Source: an uncultured Cellvibrionales bacterium
Lineage (GTDB): Bacteria > Pseudomonadota > Gammaproteobacteria > Pseudomonadales > Porticoccaceae
Reading direction: 5' to 3'
Assembly: GCA_913062605.1 (NCBI GenBank)
Contig: CAJXWQ010000022.1
Location: 1 to 33,905, forward strand
Length of the DNA stretch: 33,905 bases
Below the pieces are notes generated by a model. It saw only the letters and a list, made by a program, of their open reading frames with translations, was not told the origin of the DNA and did not search any database. A program made the translations under genes and the position numbers. Below, piece by piece: positions 32,657-33,905 of this stretch. The first letter of the stretch is position 1. Every line of letters starts with the position of its first letter.

Positions 32657-33905
32657 ATGAGCCAGCCATACCAAAACCGCCGTACTTTTGCGATTATTTC
32701 TCACCCGGATGCCGGTAAAACGACCATTACTGAAAAGCTGCTGCTGTTTGGCAATCTTATTCAGGTGGCGGGGACGGTAAAGGGTAAGAAAAGTGATCGC
32801 CATGCAACCTCTGACTGGATGCAGATGGAGCAGGAGCGTGGTATTTCCGTCACCTCCTCCGTCATGCAGTTTCCCTATAAAGACCGAACAGTTAATTTGC
32901 TTGATACTCCAGGACACGAGGATTTTTCCGAGGATACCTATCGAACACTCACGGCTGTAGATTCTGCACTTATGGTGATTGATGGGGCCAAGGGCGTAGA
33001 AAAGCGCACTATCAAACTGATGGAAGTGTGCCGATTGCGGGACACCCCAATTATCTCCTTTGTGAATAAGATGGACCGGGACATTCGCGATCCTGTGGAG
33101 CTTCTGGATGAAATTGAAGCGGTACTAAAAATTTCTGGGGCGCCGATCAACTGGCCAATTGGCAGTGGAAAAGAGTTCAAGGGCGTTTACAACCTCTACA
33201 CCGATACCATCCATGTTTTTCAGCAGGGGCAAGGTCATACCATTCCTGAAGATATTCAGATCAAAGGCCTGGACTCCGATGAAGCCACAGAACTTTTGGG
33301 TTACTACGTCGATGAGATTCGTGAAGAAATTGAGCTAGTGCGTGGTGCAACCAATGAATTTGATCTGGAGATGTTTCTGGCGGGTCAGCTAACACCTGTA
33401 TTTTTTGGTACAGCACTGTCTAATTTCGGTGTACGTGAAATGCTGGATCACTTTGTAGACTGGGCGCCAGCACCGCAGCCGCGAGTCACAATTGAGCGTG
33501 AAGTCGTCGCCAGCGAGGAGCAGTTTTCCGGGTTTGTGTTCAAAATTCAGGCGAATATGGATCCAAAACACCGGGATCGTATTGCCTTTATGCGCGTCTG
33601 TTCAGGAAAATATACCAAGGGTATGAAAATGCGCCATGTGCGTCAGGGCAAGGATATACGTATTGCCGATGCCGTGGGGTTCAAAGCGGGTGAACGGTTG
33701 ACCGTTGAGGAGGCCATTGCTGGCGACATTATTGGCTTACATAACCACGGTACGATTCAAATTGGTGACACCTTTACCGGTGGTGAGAAATTAAAGTTTA
33801 CTGGGATTCCGCATTTTGCCCCAGAGCTTTTTCGACGCATTCGATTGCGTGACCCACTGAAAATGAAGCAATTACGGAAAGGCATCCAGCAGCTTTCTGA
33901 AGAGG
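32657..33905 (+). CDS. prfC: Peptide chain release factor 3, N-terminal part (runs off window)
   Basis: First 416 residues of RF3, the GTPase that removes RF1/RF2 from the ribosome after termination. The G domain shows SHPDAGKTT (15-23), [40 protein letters not shown] and NKMDRD; domain II follows with [19 protein letters not shown] and later [16 protein letters not shown]. The segment [11 protein letters not shown] separates RF3 from EF-G. ATG 32657 starts right at the expected [16 protein letters not shown]; the ribosome site is weak. The frame is still open at the last base, and the full protein should have about 110 more residues. It stands apart from the nitrate genes, with its own -10 element. 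Confidence 0.95.
   Translation, partial: MSQPYQNRRTFAIISHPDAGKTTITEKLLLFGNLIQVAGTVKGKKSDRHATSDWMQMEQERGISVTSSVMQFPYKDRTVNLLDTPGHEDFSEDTYRTLTAVDSALMVIDGAKGVEKRTIKLMEVCRLRDTPIISFVNKMDRDIRDPVELLDEIEAVLKISGAPINWPIGSGKEFKGVYNLYTDTIHVFQQGQGHTIPEDIQIKGLDSDEATELLGYYVDEIREEIELVRGATNEFDLEMFLAGQLTPVFFGTALSNFGVREMLDHFVDWAPAPQPRVTIEREVVASEEQFSGFVFKIQANMDPKHRDRIAFMRVCSGKYTKGMKMRHVRQGKDIRIADAVGFKAGERLTVEEAIAGDIIGLHNHGTIQIGDTFTGGEKLKFTGIPHFAPELFRRIRLRDPLKMKQLRKGIQQLSEE

Overview
The window looks like part of a gammaproteobacterial chromosome, probably a marine relative of the Cellvibrionales/Pseudomonadales. This is inferred from gene order (ilvI-ilvH-ilvC-pssA-leuA; a holD-like gene before rimI; cobA-nirB-nirD-nasA next to a phosphatase/kinase fusion, an order I recall from pseudomonads) and from moderate base composition. 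No rRNA, tRNA, CRISPR array or intact transposon was seen. The window opens inside clpB and ends inside prfC.

Left part (1-14.3 kb, mostly + strand): the clpB 3' end, a small unknown gene with hexapeptide repeats, and a DUF4124 envelope gene on the other strand. These are followed by branched-chain amino acid synthesis (ilvI, ilvH, ilvC), phosphatidylserine synthase (pssA) and 2-isopropylmalate synthase (leuA). Next come a long psi-like replisome gene (holD-like) overlapping rimI, a membrane GGDEF/EAL c-di-GMP protein preceded by a perfect CRP-type site, a small membrane protein/NfeD/SPFH operon, and a glycine-zipper lipoprotein.

Middle (14.35-15.65 kb): an AT-richer accessory patch on the - strand. 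It has two short cassette-like units bounded by attC-like folded sites, each with one extrahelical base, so it looks like the remnant of an integron cassette array. One cassette gene carries an in-frame amber codon. A cluster of three palindromes lies at its upstream edge.

Right part (15.9-33.9 kb): a redox and nitrogen block. On the - strand, in transcription order, lie cobA (siroheme precursor), nirB, nirD, the nitrate transporter nasA, a PP2C-phosphatase/Ser-Thr-kinase fusion, a two-CBS protein, a TonB receptor of the copper (OprC/NosA) type, and the RegB/RegA redox two-component pair. On the + strand lies a two-gene operon for a nitrate-reductase-like molybdoenzyme and a fused DmsB-DmsC type iron-sulfur/membrane anchor. 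The cobA/molybdoenzyme gap holds two divergent sigma-54-type promoters, with NtrC-like half sites about midway between them. A 15-nt inverted repeat fitting the RegR/RegA-box consensus, as I remember it, lies in front of the TonB receptor gene.

Taken together, the right block reads as nitrate uptake, reduction of nitrate at a membrane-anchored and probably quinol-fed enzyme, nitrite reduction to ammonium by NirBD with CobA-derived siroheme, and redox control by RegBA. The unusual reductase architecture and the divergent sigma-54 control region are the most interesting points.
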